Shown here: piece by piece, positions 32,956 to 40,627 of the stretch
Layout of the letters: each line of letters begins with the position of its first letter
Numbering within the stretch: position 1 is the stretch's first letter
Source: Sphingopyxis sp. MWB1
GTDB taxonomy: Bacteria > Pseudomonadota > Alphaproteobacteria > Sphingomonadales > Sphingomonadaceae
Direction of reading: 5' to 3'
DNA length: 64,000 nucleotides
NCBI RefSeq assembly: GCF_000763945.1
Contig: NZ_JQFJ01000001.1
Span: 124,001 to 188,000 of the forward strand
Translations under genes and position numbers: made by a program
Notes under the pieces: generated by a model
Seen by the model: the letters and a program-made list of their open reading frames with translations, nothing else
The model's database searches: none
Told to the model about the DNA's origin: nothing

Positions 32956-32996
32956 GCCGTCGTCGTGGATCCCGGATCAAGTCCGGGATGACGAGA
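32956..32996. repeat. REP-like element, copy identical to 60360-60400
   Basis: A 41-base segment identical to bases 60360-60400 of this window, with a palindromic core CCCGGATCAAGTCCGGG. Intergenic, between the amidase gene and rnpB. Together with the related cores at 20017 it defines a dispersed repeat family, probably a bacterial REP/BIME-type element. Confidence 0.75.
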
Positions 32997-33040
32997 TTGC
33001 GCAAATAAACGTCCGCGGCCCTACCTCGCCTTACAATCGC

Positions 33041-33069
33041 TCGCCATCCCTCTTCATCGGCGCTATACT
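33041..33069 (+). promoter_or_regulatory. candidate rnpB promoter
   Basis: TCGCCA (33041-33046), a 17-base spacer and TATACT (33064-33069), ending 5-8 bases before the predicted 5' end of the RNase P RNA. The -10 is good, the -35 matches 4 of 6. Confidence 0.45.
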
Positions 33070-33074
33070 CGCAC

Positions 33075-33463
33075 CAGCCAGAGGGTCGGGCGATCGCCGC
33101 TTTCGCAAGAAAGGGGAGGAAAGTCCGGGCTCCACGGAAACCACGGTGCCGGATAATGTCCGGCGGCCTTGTGCAAGCAAGGTCAGGGAAAGTGCCACAG
33201 AGACAAGGTCGCCAGGGCTTCGGTCCGGCGAAAGGTGAAAGGGTGCGGTAAGAGCGCACCGCGCGGCTGGCAACAGGCGCGGCCAGGCAAACCCCACCGG
33301 GAGCAAGGTCGAATAGGGATGGCACGGGCTTCGCCCAGGGCTGGTTCCGGCCCCGCCGTCCGGGTTGACTGCTTGAGCCTGCGGGTAACCGCAGGCCTAG
33401 AGGAATGATCGCCCATTCCCTGCAAAGGGGTGGACAGAACCCGGCTTACAGACCCTCTGGCAC
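33075..33463 (+). ncRNA. rnpB: RNase P RNA (type A)
   Basis: The catalytic RNA that matures the 5' ends of tRNAs. Conserved core elements are present: GAGGAAAGTCCGGGCTCC near the 5' end (33115-33133) and GACAGAACCCGGCTTACAG near the 3' end (33433-33451). The terminal helix P1 pairs GCCAGAGGGTC (33077-33087) with GACCCTCTGGC (33451-33461) perfectly. About 390 bases, the usual size for bacterial type A. Ends are set from P1 and may be off by a few bases. Confidence 0.95.
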
Positions 33464-33482
33464 CGCTCTCCCCCTCGACAAG

Positions 33483-33501
33483 CGGAACCGCGCCGGTTCC
33501 G
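33483..33501 (+). terminator. hairpin downstream of rnpB
   Basis: Perfect eight-pair stem CGGAACCG-CGC-CGGTTCCG, about 20 bases after the mature RNase P RNA end. No T-run follows, so it may act as a processing or weak termination signal. Confidence 0.4.
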
Positions 33502-33543
33502 GCAACGTTATGTGGTGAAGAGTTTCGCAAAAGGAGACGCGAT

Positions 33544-33699
33544 ATGAAAGTCGTCGACGAACATGTTGAAGTCACGGATGAAGAAGCGACATCCGCGGTC
33601 AAGGGCCATGGCGTGCGCTATGTACTCGCCTTTTCCCTGCTGGCGGCGGTGATCATCCTGTCGGCGATCTGGATCGTGCCCGCGCTGCTTCAGCCCTGA
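33544..33699 (+). CDS. small single-pass membrane protein, function unknown
   Basis: A 51-residue protein: an acidic N-terminus (VVDEHVEVTDEEATSAVKGH) and one hydrophobic helix at about residues 27-48 (YVLAFSLLAAVIILSAIWIV), ending PALLQP. The ATG at 33544 has a good ribosome binding site (AAAGGAGACGCG), and the codon use fits the neighbours. No family is recognised. It lies between rnpB and greB and is convergent with greB. Confidence 0.7.
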   Translation: MKVVDEHVEVTDEEATSAVKGHGVRYVLAFSLLAAVIILSAIWIVPALLQP

Positions 33700-33729
33700 A
33701 GGTCTGACCCAAAACGCCTGCGGACACCC

Positions 33730-34227
33730 TCAGCTTGACGGCGCGTCCGGATAGGTGATGGCGATGACTTCCCATTCCTTGGGTCCGGCGGGTAGCACCA
33801 CGGTGCGAAGGTCGCCGATCGCGGCACCGCGCAGCGCGCGGGCGAGCGGGCTGTTCCAGCCGATCCGGCCTTCCCCGGCGTCTGCCTCATCATCGCCAAC
33901 CAGCGTGACATGGCGGCGCGCATCCTCCTCATCGGCGAGTTCGACGCTGGCGCCGAACCAGATGCGGCTCTTGTCGGGCTGGGCCGCGGGATCGACAACG
34001 CGCGCGGCCTTCATTCGCCGCGCCAGAAACCCTAAACGCCGGTCGATTTCGCGCAGCCTTTTGCGGCCATAGATATAATCGCCATTTTCGCTGCGATCGC
34101 CATTGCCCGCCGCCCAGCTGATCACCTCGACCAGCCTGGGGCGTTCGTCGCCGAGCAGCGCGTCATATTCGGCGCGCAGCGCGGCGAAGCCCGCCGGGCT
34201 GATGATATTGGCCTTGGCCCCTGGCAT
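33730..34227 (-). CDS. greB: transcription elongation factor GreB
   Basis: A 165-residue Gre factor. The N-terminal coiled coil carries GDRSENGDYIYGRKRLREID, diagnostic for GreB rather than GreA, and the C-terminal FKBP-like domain contains ISWAAGNGDRSEN before it and PLARALRGAAIGD after it. It rescues stalled RNA polymerase by stimulating transcript cleavage. ATG 34227 is seven bases upstream of nothing but the stop of slt (TAA at 34234-34232), so greB follows slt with a 4-base gap. The open frame extends upstream into slt and is not coding there. Confidence 0.9.
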   Translation of the reverse strand: MPGAKANIISPAGFAALRAEYDALLGDERPRLVEVISWAAGNGDRSENGDYIYGRKRLREIDRRLGFLARRMKAARVVDPAAQPDKSRIWFGASVELADEEDARRHVTLVGDDEADAGEGRIGWNSPLARALRGAAIGDLRTVVLPAGPKEWEVIAITYPDAPSS

Positions 34228-34231
34228 ATGT

Positions 34232-36265
34232 TTATCCGGGCGTGGTCTTGCCGAGATAAAAGCTGAGCGGCGTGGCCGGCAGGCGCCGGGTGCCGCTGTG
34301 CAGCGTGTCGTAAACCACCGCATTTTCGAGCACGCGCTGGACATAATTTTTCGTCTCGAAAATCGGGATCGCCTCGATCCAGTCGAGAATGTCGACGCTG
34401 CCGGTGCGCGGGTCGCCATTGGCGCGCAGCCATTTGTTCACATTGCCCGGCCCGGCATTATAGGCGGCGACGGCAAGCGGATAGCTGCCGCCATAATAGC
34501 GCAGCATCTGCTGAAAATAGGTCGAGCCCAGCGTCATATTATAATTGGTGTCGCTGGTGAGTGCCGAGGCGTCATAGCCCAGCCCCAGCTTGCCCGCGAC
34601 TTCGCGCGCGGTGCCGGGCATAAGCTGCATCATGCCGCGCGCGCCCGCATGGCTGATCGCTTCGCGGTCGAACTGGCTTTCCTGCCGCGCGATGGCGTGG
34701 ATGAAGGTCCAATTATCCTCATGCCCCGCAGGAACACGCACGGTGGGAAAGCCCGCGACTTCGACGGCGTCGAGGCTGTTCGCCTGTGCGCTGCGCCCGA
34801 TCATCACGCCCAGGTCGGGGCGACCGATAGCCGAGGCAAGCTGGCCCGCCAGCACATGATCGGCGGGCGTCTTGGCCTTTTGCGTGAGCGCGCGCAAAAA
34901 TTGGGATTGTTCGCGCCACGCGCCAATTTCGCCCAGAACGCGCGCCGCGCGGACGAGCCGGTCATCCTCAAAGGCGCGCTTTTCCTGTTCGCTGACGGCA
35001 ATGGCGGGGGTTGTCCGCGGCTTTGGCTGGGGACGGTTCAGCCTTTCCAGCGACAATTGTCCGTAAAACTGGTCATAATGTTCGCCCGCATCGGCAAATT
35101 CACGCTCGGCGCCGCTGCGGTCGCCCGCAGCAAGCAGCGCGCGGCCCGCCCAATAATAGCCCTTGGTCCGCGTCTGCGCCGAACGCGCGGCGTCGCCATA
35201 AGCTCGGAATAATTTGGCGGCTTCCCTGGGGCGGCGCAAATCCTTGAGCGCGATCTGACCTGCCAGCCAGGCGAGCGAGGTATAATCGTCGCGCACGCCA
35301 AGCGGGGCATCGCGCACCGCCATATCGGCGGGCAGCGCATCGTCGAGTTTGCTCGCGATGTTATAGGCGGTTGATTTGTCGCCGCCGCTGTCCGCTTGCC
35401 GCGCATTGGTGAGGAGGGTTTCGAGCCATTCCTCGGCATTGAGCGGCGGGGCCTTGAGATTGCGCGGCGCCATCAGCAGCGCGCGGGCTTCGCCGACGCG
35501 GCCCGACCGGCGCAGCCACGTCGCCTTTGCGGTGATGTAGCCTGCATCGGTGCGCGTCAGCGTGGGATCGGCGGCCTCGACCGCGGCGGCCTGCATCGCG
35601 GCATCGACCGCGCCCGACCGCATGGCGAGGCGGGCGGAGAAAACCGGCCGCTTGGCGGGCGAGGTGAAGCCGAGCTGGCGTGCAGCGGCAGCGGTATTGT
35701 TCGACCACAGCAGCTTGTCCATCCGCGCATCATGGTCCGCCGATGTCAGCGCGCCGGGAAAAAGGCTGAGAATCTGGCTGACTTCGGCCTCGTCGAGCGC
35801 GCCGCCGGTCCAGGCGCGGCGCACCGCGGCATTGGCTTCATCACGCTGGCCGCGCGCGTTGAGCGCGACCGCATAGCGCAATTCCCCGCTGGGCGTGGTC
35901 GGCGGATAGGCAGCAAAATAGGCGAGGGTGCGCGCCGGGTCGAAACTGCCGAGCGCAATCGCCTTTTCAGCACGCGCGCGCATCTTGCTGGCGTCGGGCC
36001 AGTCGCGATTGGCGAGGAGGAAACGCGACAGTTGGTCGAACGACGCATTGTCATTCTGCGTCAGGCGGCGCCATTCCATCACCGCATCGGCCACCGAACT
36101 GGAGGCGGGCGGCGGCGATACGCTGGTGGAGGCGAGCCCCATCTGGGCGCGATACCAGGCCATTTGTTCGGGGGTAAGCTCGCTTGCAAGGGCCGGGAAA
36201 GGCAGCAAAAGGGCGGCCGCAAGAGCCAGGCGAGAAATGGGGGGGAGCGAGATCATGGCAGGCAT
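34232..36265 (-). CDS. slt: soluble lytic transglycosylase
   Basis: A 677-residue periplasmic enzyme that cleaves peptidoglycan glycan strands to 1,6-anhydro-muropeptides. A signal peptide (LALAAALLLPFPALAS) precedes a long alpha-helical superhelix (about 40-500) rich in short repeat helices, then the catalytic domain (about 520-650): ARQESQFD with the catalytic Glu near 529, SHAGARGMMQLMPGTA, and AAYNAGPGN, and a YVQRVLENA end. This is the Slt70 layout. Start 36265; ATG 36256 is possible. The gene is divergent from dapA. Confidence 0.93.
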   Translation of the reverse strand: MPAMISLPPISRLALAAALLLPFPALASELTPEQMAWYRAQMGLASTSVSPPPASSSVADAVMEWRRLTQNDNASFDQLSRFLLANRDWPDASKMRARAEKAIALGSFDPARTLAYFAAYPPTTPSGELRYAVALNARGQRDEANAAVRRAWTGGALDEAEVSQILSLFPGALTSADHDARMDKLLWSNNTAAAARQLGFTSPAKRPVFSARLAMRSGAVDAAMQAAAVEAADPTLTRTDAGYITAKATWLRRSGRVGEARALLMAPRNLKAPPLNAEEWLETLLTNARQADSGGDKSTAYNIASKLDDALPADMAVRDAPLGVRDDYTSLAWLAGQIALKDLRRPREAAKLFRAYGDAARSAQTRTKGYYWAGRALLAAGDRSGAEREFADAGEHYDQFYGQLSLERLNRPQPKPRTTPAIAVSEQEKRAFEDDRLVRAARVLGEIGAWREQSQFLRALTQKAKTPADHVLAGQLASAIGRPDLGVMIGRSAQANSLDAVEVAGFPTVRVPAGHEDNWTFIHAIARQESQFDREAISHAGARGMMQLMPGTAREVAGKLGLGYDASALTSDTNYNMTLGSTYFQQMLRYYGGSYPLAVAAYNAGPGNVNKWLRANGDPRTGSVDILDWIEAIPIFETKNYVQRVLENAVVYDTLHSGTRRLPATPLSFYLGKTTPG

Positions 36266-36365
36266 GATAGGGGCAAACTCCTTGCAGGCAGCTTAATAGG
36301 CGTCCATGAGCGGGCGCGTCGCCTGATCCTATCGGGGGCGGCCAGAAGTTGTAAAGGAGTGCAGC

Positions 36366-37256
36366 ATGTTTTCGGGGTCGATTCCTGCCTTGGTAACGCC
36401 ATTTCGCGACGGAGCCTTCGATGCCTCCGCCTTTGCGCGTTTCGTCAAATGGCAGATCGACGAGGGATCATCGGCACTGGTCCCCTGCGGCACCACGGGG
36501 GAAAGCCCGACTTTGGGCTTTGGTGAGCATTATCAAGTCATTGACGCCTGTCTGGAGGCCGCTGAGGGGCGGGTTCCAGTGATCGCCGGTTGCGGGTCCA
36601 ACGACACGGCGACGGCGATTCGCCATATGCGCCATGCCGAGGCGGCAGGTGCGGCGGCGGCGCTTATCGTCGCGCCCTACTATAACCGGCCGACGCAGGA
36701 AGGAATCATCGCCCATTATCAGGCGTTGGCCGATGCGAGCGACCTGCCGATCGTCGTCTATAATGTGCCGGGGCGCACCGTGACCGACATCCAGCCGGAA
36801 ACCCTGGTTCGCCTTGCCGACATCCCCTCTATCGTCGCCATCAAGGATGCGAGCGGCGATCTGGGGCGCGTGACCCAGCATCGTTTGGGCGCGGGCACAG
36901 ATTTTTGCCAGCTTAGCGGCAATGACGATCTGTGGCTGGCCCATGCCGTGCTGGGCGGCGTCGGCTGTATTTCGGTGACCGCCAATGTCGCCCCGCGCCT
37001 GTGTGCCGATTTTGCCGCTGCCTGCGCCGCGGACGATTGGGATCATGCCCAGGCGATGCACGAACGGCTGTTTTCGCTGCACCGCGCAATGTTCAGCGAC
37101 GCTTCACCCGGCCCGGCCAAATATGCGCTGACGCGCATCCACGACTGGTTTCCGGGCGATGTGCGCTCGCCGATCCTGCCCGCCTCTGCCAAGGCGCGGG
37201 AGGTGGTCGACACCGCCCTTGCCGCAGCGGGCCTTGCCGCAGCGGGCGTCAAATAG
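36366..37256 (+). CDS. dapA: 4-hydroxy-tetrahydrodipicolinate synthase
   Basis: A 296-residue TIM-barrel enzyme that condenses pyruvate with aspartate semialdehyde, the first committed step to diaminopimelate and lysine. Motifs: VPCGTTGESPTL, the Tyr segment VVYNVPGRT near residue 132, and the Schiff-base Lys160 in AIKDASGD. Length and order match DapA. An Ala-rich C-terminus (AALAAAGLAAAGVK) is a little unusual. Cytoplasmic. Followed by a hairpin and then smpB. Confidence 0.95.
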   Translation: MFSGSIPALVTPFRDGAFDASAFARFVKWQIDEGSSALVPCGTTGESPTLGFGEHYQVIDACLEAAEGRVPVIAGCGSNDTATAIRHMRHAEAAGAAAALIVAPYYNRPTQEGIIAHYQALADASDLPIVVYNVPGRTVTDIQPETLVRLADIPSIVAIKDASGDLGRVTQHRLGAGTDFCQLSGNDDLWLAHAVLGGVGCISVTANVAPRLCADFAAACAADDWDHAQAMHERLFSLHRAMFSDASPGPAKYALTRIHDWFPGDVRSPILPASAKAREVVDTALAAAGLAAAGVK

Positions 37257-37273
37257 CATCAGGTCCGTCACCG

Positions 37274-37303
37274 CGCACCGGAGAGATTCCCGGAAGCGGT
37301 GCG
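37274..37303 (+). terminator. hairpin after dapA
   Basis: CGCACCG (37274-37280) pairs with CGGTGCG (37297-37303) around a 16-base loop, followed by TTTGAG. It lies between dapA and smpB; a weak intrinsic terminator. Confidence 0.4.
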
Positions 37304-37337
37304 TTTGAGATCGCAGAAGGTTTATTCCAGGTTTTTC

Positions 37338-37823
37338 ATGGCTCGTCCGCAATCCGCTGCTGAATTCGACAAAAAGAAGGTCGTCGCCGAAAACCGGCGC
37401 GCACGTTTCGACTTTGCCGTCGAGCAAGTGTTCGAGGCGGGCATCGCCCTGCAGGGGACGGAGGTCAAATCCCTGCGCTTTGGCGAAGGGACCATCGCTG
37501 AAAGCTATGCCGAGGTAACGGGGGGCGAGGTCTGGCTGATCAACGCCAATATTCCCGAGTTCAGCCATGGAAACCGCTTCAACCACGAACCCCGGCGTCC
37601 GCGCAAATTGTTGCTGACCGCGCGCGAGATCAACAAGCTGCACGCCGCCGTCATGCGTCAGGGCATGACGCTGGTGCCGCTGAGTGTCTATTTCAACAGC
37701 CGGGGGCGGGCCAAGGTCGAATTGGCGCTGGCCAAAGGCAAGAAGGCGCATGACAAGCGCGAATCGATCAAGGAACGCGACTGGAAGCGCGACAAGCAGC
37801 GCTTGCTGAAGGAGCGGGGATGA
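37338..37823 (+). CDS. smpB: tmRNA-binding protein SmpB
   Basis: A 161-residue partner of tmRNA in trans-translation. [31 protein letters not shown] and the basic C-terminal tail ([19 protein letters not shown]) are typical. The ATG at 37338 is chosen; upstream residues are not conserved. The stop overlaps the next gene as ATGA, so they are coupled. The tmRNA gene itself is not seen in this window. Confidence 0.95.
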   Translation: MARPQSAAEFDKKKVVAENRRARFDFAVEQVFEAGIALQGTEVKSLRFGEGTIAESYAEVTGGEVWLINANIPEFSHGNRFNHEPRRPRKLLLTAREINKLHAAVMRQGMTLVPLSVYFNSRGRAKVELALAKGKKAHDKRESIKERDWKRDKQRLLKERG

Positions 37824-38449
37824 CGGGCGGTGCGCCTCGCAAGCCCGGGCAGCGGGACAAGGCAGCGGTGATGAACTGGATCCGCCGCCATTCGCCCACG
37901 CGCGAGGAATTGCTGGCGAGCCGCTTTATCCGGCCCTTTGCTCACCGGGTGGCGCACAGCCATTTGTGGCGGTTTACCCGGACGTCGGTGCCGCGCGGCA
38001 CGGCGCTGGGATTGTTCGTCGGCATTTTCTTCCTGATTCCGGGCATTCAGATATTGGGCGTCGCGCTGCTCGCGCTGCCGTGCCGGGCCAATATCCCGAT
38101 TGGCGCGGCCATGACCTTTTTGTCCAACCCGGTAACAACCCCCTTCATCATTGCTGCATCGGTATGGCTGGGCGATCGCATGTTCGGCCTTCACGCCAAT
38201 GTGGCGACCTTTTCGGCGATGATCGAAAGCGGGGCGAGCATCGGCCAATGGGCGCGTTGGCTTGTGTCCGATGCGGCGCCTGCGCTGATCGCGGGATTAT
38301 TCGTCATTTCGGTGGTTTCAGCTGCGGTCGGCTATGTGCTGGCGGCCTTGTTTTGGGACAATTGGATCCGGCTGCGCTGGCGGAAGAAAATGCGTCGCCG
38401 CCGCGACGAACGACTTGACGTTTCGACGAGCGACACATCGGCTGGTTGA
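37820..38449 (+). CDS. DUF2062 domain membrane protein
   Basis: A 209-residue inner-membrane protein of the DUF2062 family: [37 protein letters not shown], then two or three further hydrophobic segments and a basic C-terminus ([13 protein letters not shown]). Members are widespread in proteobacteria without firm function. ATG 37820 overlaps the smpB stop by four bases, so it is co-translated with smpB. Confidence 0.85.
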   Translation: MTGGAPRKPGQRDKAAVMNWIRRHSPTREELLASRFIRPFAHRVAHSHLWRFTRTSVPRGTALGLFVGIFFLIPGIQILGVALLALPCRANIPIGAAMTFLSNPVTTPFIIAASVWLGDRMFGLHANVATFSAMIESGASIGQWARWLVSDAAPALIAGLFVISVVSAAVGYVLAALFWDNWIRLRWRKKMRRRRDERLDVSTSDTSAG

Positions 38450-38545
38450 ACCGGGCCAAGCGCGGCCTATAGCTTTTCCCATTGCAATATTGCGCCTTCG
38501 CCCAATGGAGAAGGCGGGTTTGATGATTCAAGACTGGGGAAGAGC

Positions 38546-40606
38546 ATGACGCCTATCAAGAAAAGTTCGCGCCTGATGGCCACAGCCGCACTTGCCGCGC
38601 TGATGCTGGGAAGCACCGCCGCCGGAGCGCGCGACAACGCTGTGCCCGCGAGCCAGCAGCAGCCCGCCTTGGCGCCTGAACTCGGCAGCTTTGGCTTTGA
38701 CACGAGCGGCATGGACCGGAGCGTCCATCCCGGCGATGATTTCTATGCCTTTGCCAATGGCGTCTGGGCAAAGAACACGCCGATTCCGGCCGACAAATCC
38801 AATTATGGCATGTTTACCGCGCTCGCCGACCTGTCGCAGACGCGCACGCGCGAAATTTTGGACAATGCCAAGGGCGATCAGGGCAGCATGATCGGCCGCG
38901 CTTATACGTCCTTTCTGGATCAGGCGACGGTCGAGGCCAAGGGGCTCGCGCCGATCCAGCCCTGGCTCGCCAAGGTGCGCGCTGCCGACAAGGCCAATCT
39001 CGCCAGCCTGCTCGCCGAGGCCGACCGCAATGGCATCCAGCATTTCTTCGGCGGCTATGTCGGGCAGGATGATAAGAATCCCGACAGCTATATCTATACC
39101 ATGTTTCAGGGCGGCATCGGCATGCCCGACCGCGATTTTTACCTGAAGGACAATGAGCGCAACGCCAAGTTGCAGGCGGCTTATCTCACGCATTTGCAGA
39201 ATGTGCTGACGCTGGCGGGTGAGGCCAATGCGGCGGCGCGCGCCAAGGCGATCTATGATTTCGAAAAGCAGATTGCCGCGGTTCACTGGGACAAGAATGA
39301 CAGCAGCGACGCGACCAAAACCTATAACAAGATGCATGTCGCCGATCTGGTGAAAGCGGCGCCGGGGTTCGACTGGGCGGGCTTTTTGCGCGGCATTGGC
39401 GTCAAGGAAGACACGCTGCTGGTATCGCAGCCGAGCGCCTTTACCGGCGAGGCGAAGCTGCTGGCCGAAGCGCCGGTAGGGGTGATCCGCGACCTGCTCA
39501 TCGTGCGCAGTCTCGACAGCTTTGCCGATGTGCTGCCCGATGCGGTGGCGAAAGAGAATTTCGCCTTTTACGGCACGGCGCTGTCGGGCACGCCCGAAAT
39601 GCAGGAGCGGTGGAAGCGCGCGGTCGATTTCACCACCGGCAATCTGGGCGATGCGGTCGGCAAGGATTATGTCGCCAAATATTATCCGCCTGAAACCAAG
39701 GCGGAAATGGACAAGCTGGTCAAAAATGTCCTCGCCGCCATGGGGCGCCGCATCGACGCGCTGACGTGGATGCAGCCCGAAACCAAGGCGAAGGCGCAGC
39801 AGAAGCTCGCCAATTTCACCACCAAGATCGGCTATCCCGACAAGTGGAAGGATTATGGCGCGCTCGAAATCCGCAGCGACGACCTGTTCGGCAATACGCT
39901 GCGTTCGCGCCAGTTCGCGCATGACGATAATATCAGCCGCCTGGGCGGACCGATCCGCCGCTGGGAATGGCTCATGACCCCGATGACGGTCAACGCCTAT
40001 GCCAATTTCGGGATGAACGAGATTGTCTTTCCCGCCGCGATTCTCCAGCCGCCCTTCTTTGACCCCCATGCCGATCCTGCGATCAACTATGGTGGCATCG
40101 GCGCGGTGATCGGCCATGAAATCAGCCATCATTTCGACGATCAGGGCGCGAAATATGACCAGAATGGCCGGCTTGCTGACTGGTGGACCGAAGCGGATGT
40201 GAAAGCGTTCGAGGCGGCGAGCGAGGCGCTGATCGCGCAATATAACGTCTATGAAGTGCTGCCGGGCGAGCATCTCGACGGCAAGTTCACACTGGGCGAG
40301 AATATCGGCGACCTCGCCGGGCTGACCATCGCCTATGACGCCTATAAGGCGTCGCTGGGCGGCAAGGAAGCGCCGGTGATCGACGGGATGACCGGCGATC
40401 AGCGCTTCTTCCTCGGCTGGGCGCAGGTGTGGCGGCGCAATTATCGCGAGCAGAATCTGTCGCAGCGCATCACGACTGACCCCCATTCGCCCTCGATCCA
40501 GCGGACTTGGGTCTCGCGCAACCTCGACCCTTGGTATAAGGCCTTTGGCGTGACGTCGGAGCGCGAACTCTATCTCGCCCCGAAGGATCGCGTCCGTATC
40601 TGGTAA
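38546..40606 (+). CDS. M13 family (neprilysin-like) secreted metallopeptidase
   Basis: A 686-residue zinc peptidase. A signal peptide (ALAALMLGSTAAGA) is followed by the N-terminal peptidase M13 region and the catalytic part with HEISHHFDD (His524, Glu525, His528) and the third zinc ligand in GENIGDLAGL (Glu585, Asp589). These are all canonical, so the enzyme should be active on short peptides in the periplasm. It precedes cckA by 21 bases on the same strand and may share transcripts with it, though no functional link is evident. Confidence 0.93.
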   Translation: MTPIKKSSRLMATAALAALMLGSTAAGARDNAVPASQQQPALAPELGSFGFDTSGMDRSVHPGDDFYAFANGVWAKNTPIPADKSNYGMFTALADLSQTRTREILDNAKGDQGSMIGRAYTSFLDQATVEAKGLAPIQPWLAKVRAADKANLASLLAEADRNGIQHFFGGYVGQDDKNPDSYIYTMFQGGIGMPDRDFYLKDNERNAKLQAAYLTHLQNVLTLAGEANAAARAKAIYDFEKQIAAVHWDKNDSSDATKTYNKMHVADLVKAAPGFDWAGFLRGIGVKEDTLLVSQPSAFTGEAKLLAEAPVGVIRDLLIVRSLDSFADVLPDAVAKENFAFYGTALSGTPEMQERWKRAVDFTTGNLGDAVGKDYVAKYYPPETKAEMDKLVKNVLAAMGRRIDALTWMQPETKAKAQQKLANFTTKIGYPDKWKDYGALEIRSDDLFGNTLRSRQFAHDDNISRLGGPIRRWEWLMTPMTVNAYANFGMNEIVFPAAILQPPFFDPHADPAINYGGIGAVIGHEISHHFDDQGAKYDQNGRLADWWTEADVKAFEAASEALIAQYNVYEVLPGEHLDGKFTLGENIGDLAGLTIAYDAYKASLGGKEAPVIDGMTGDQRFFLGWAQVWRRNYREQNLSQRITTDPHSPSIQRTWVSRNLDPWYKAFGVTSERELYLAPKDRVRIW

Positions 40607-40627
40607 CGCCCAAGGGAAAGAGTTGCA

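Noticed and set aside
33183..33602. Minus-strand frame over rnpB
   Set aside because: RNase P RNA core motifs and P1 pairing explain this stretch; no protein-like features.
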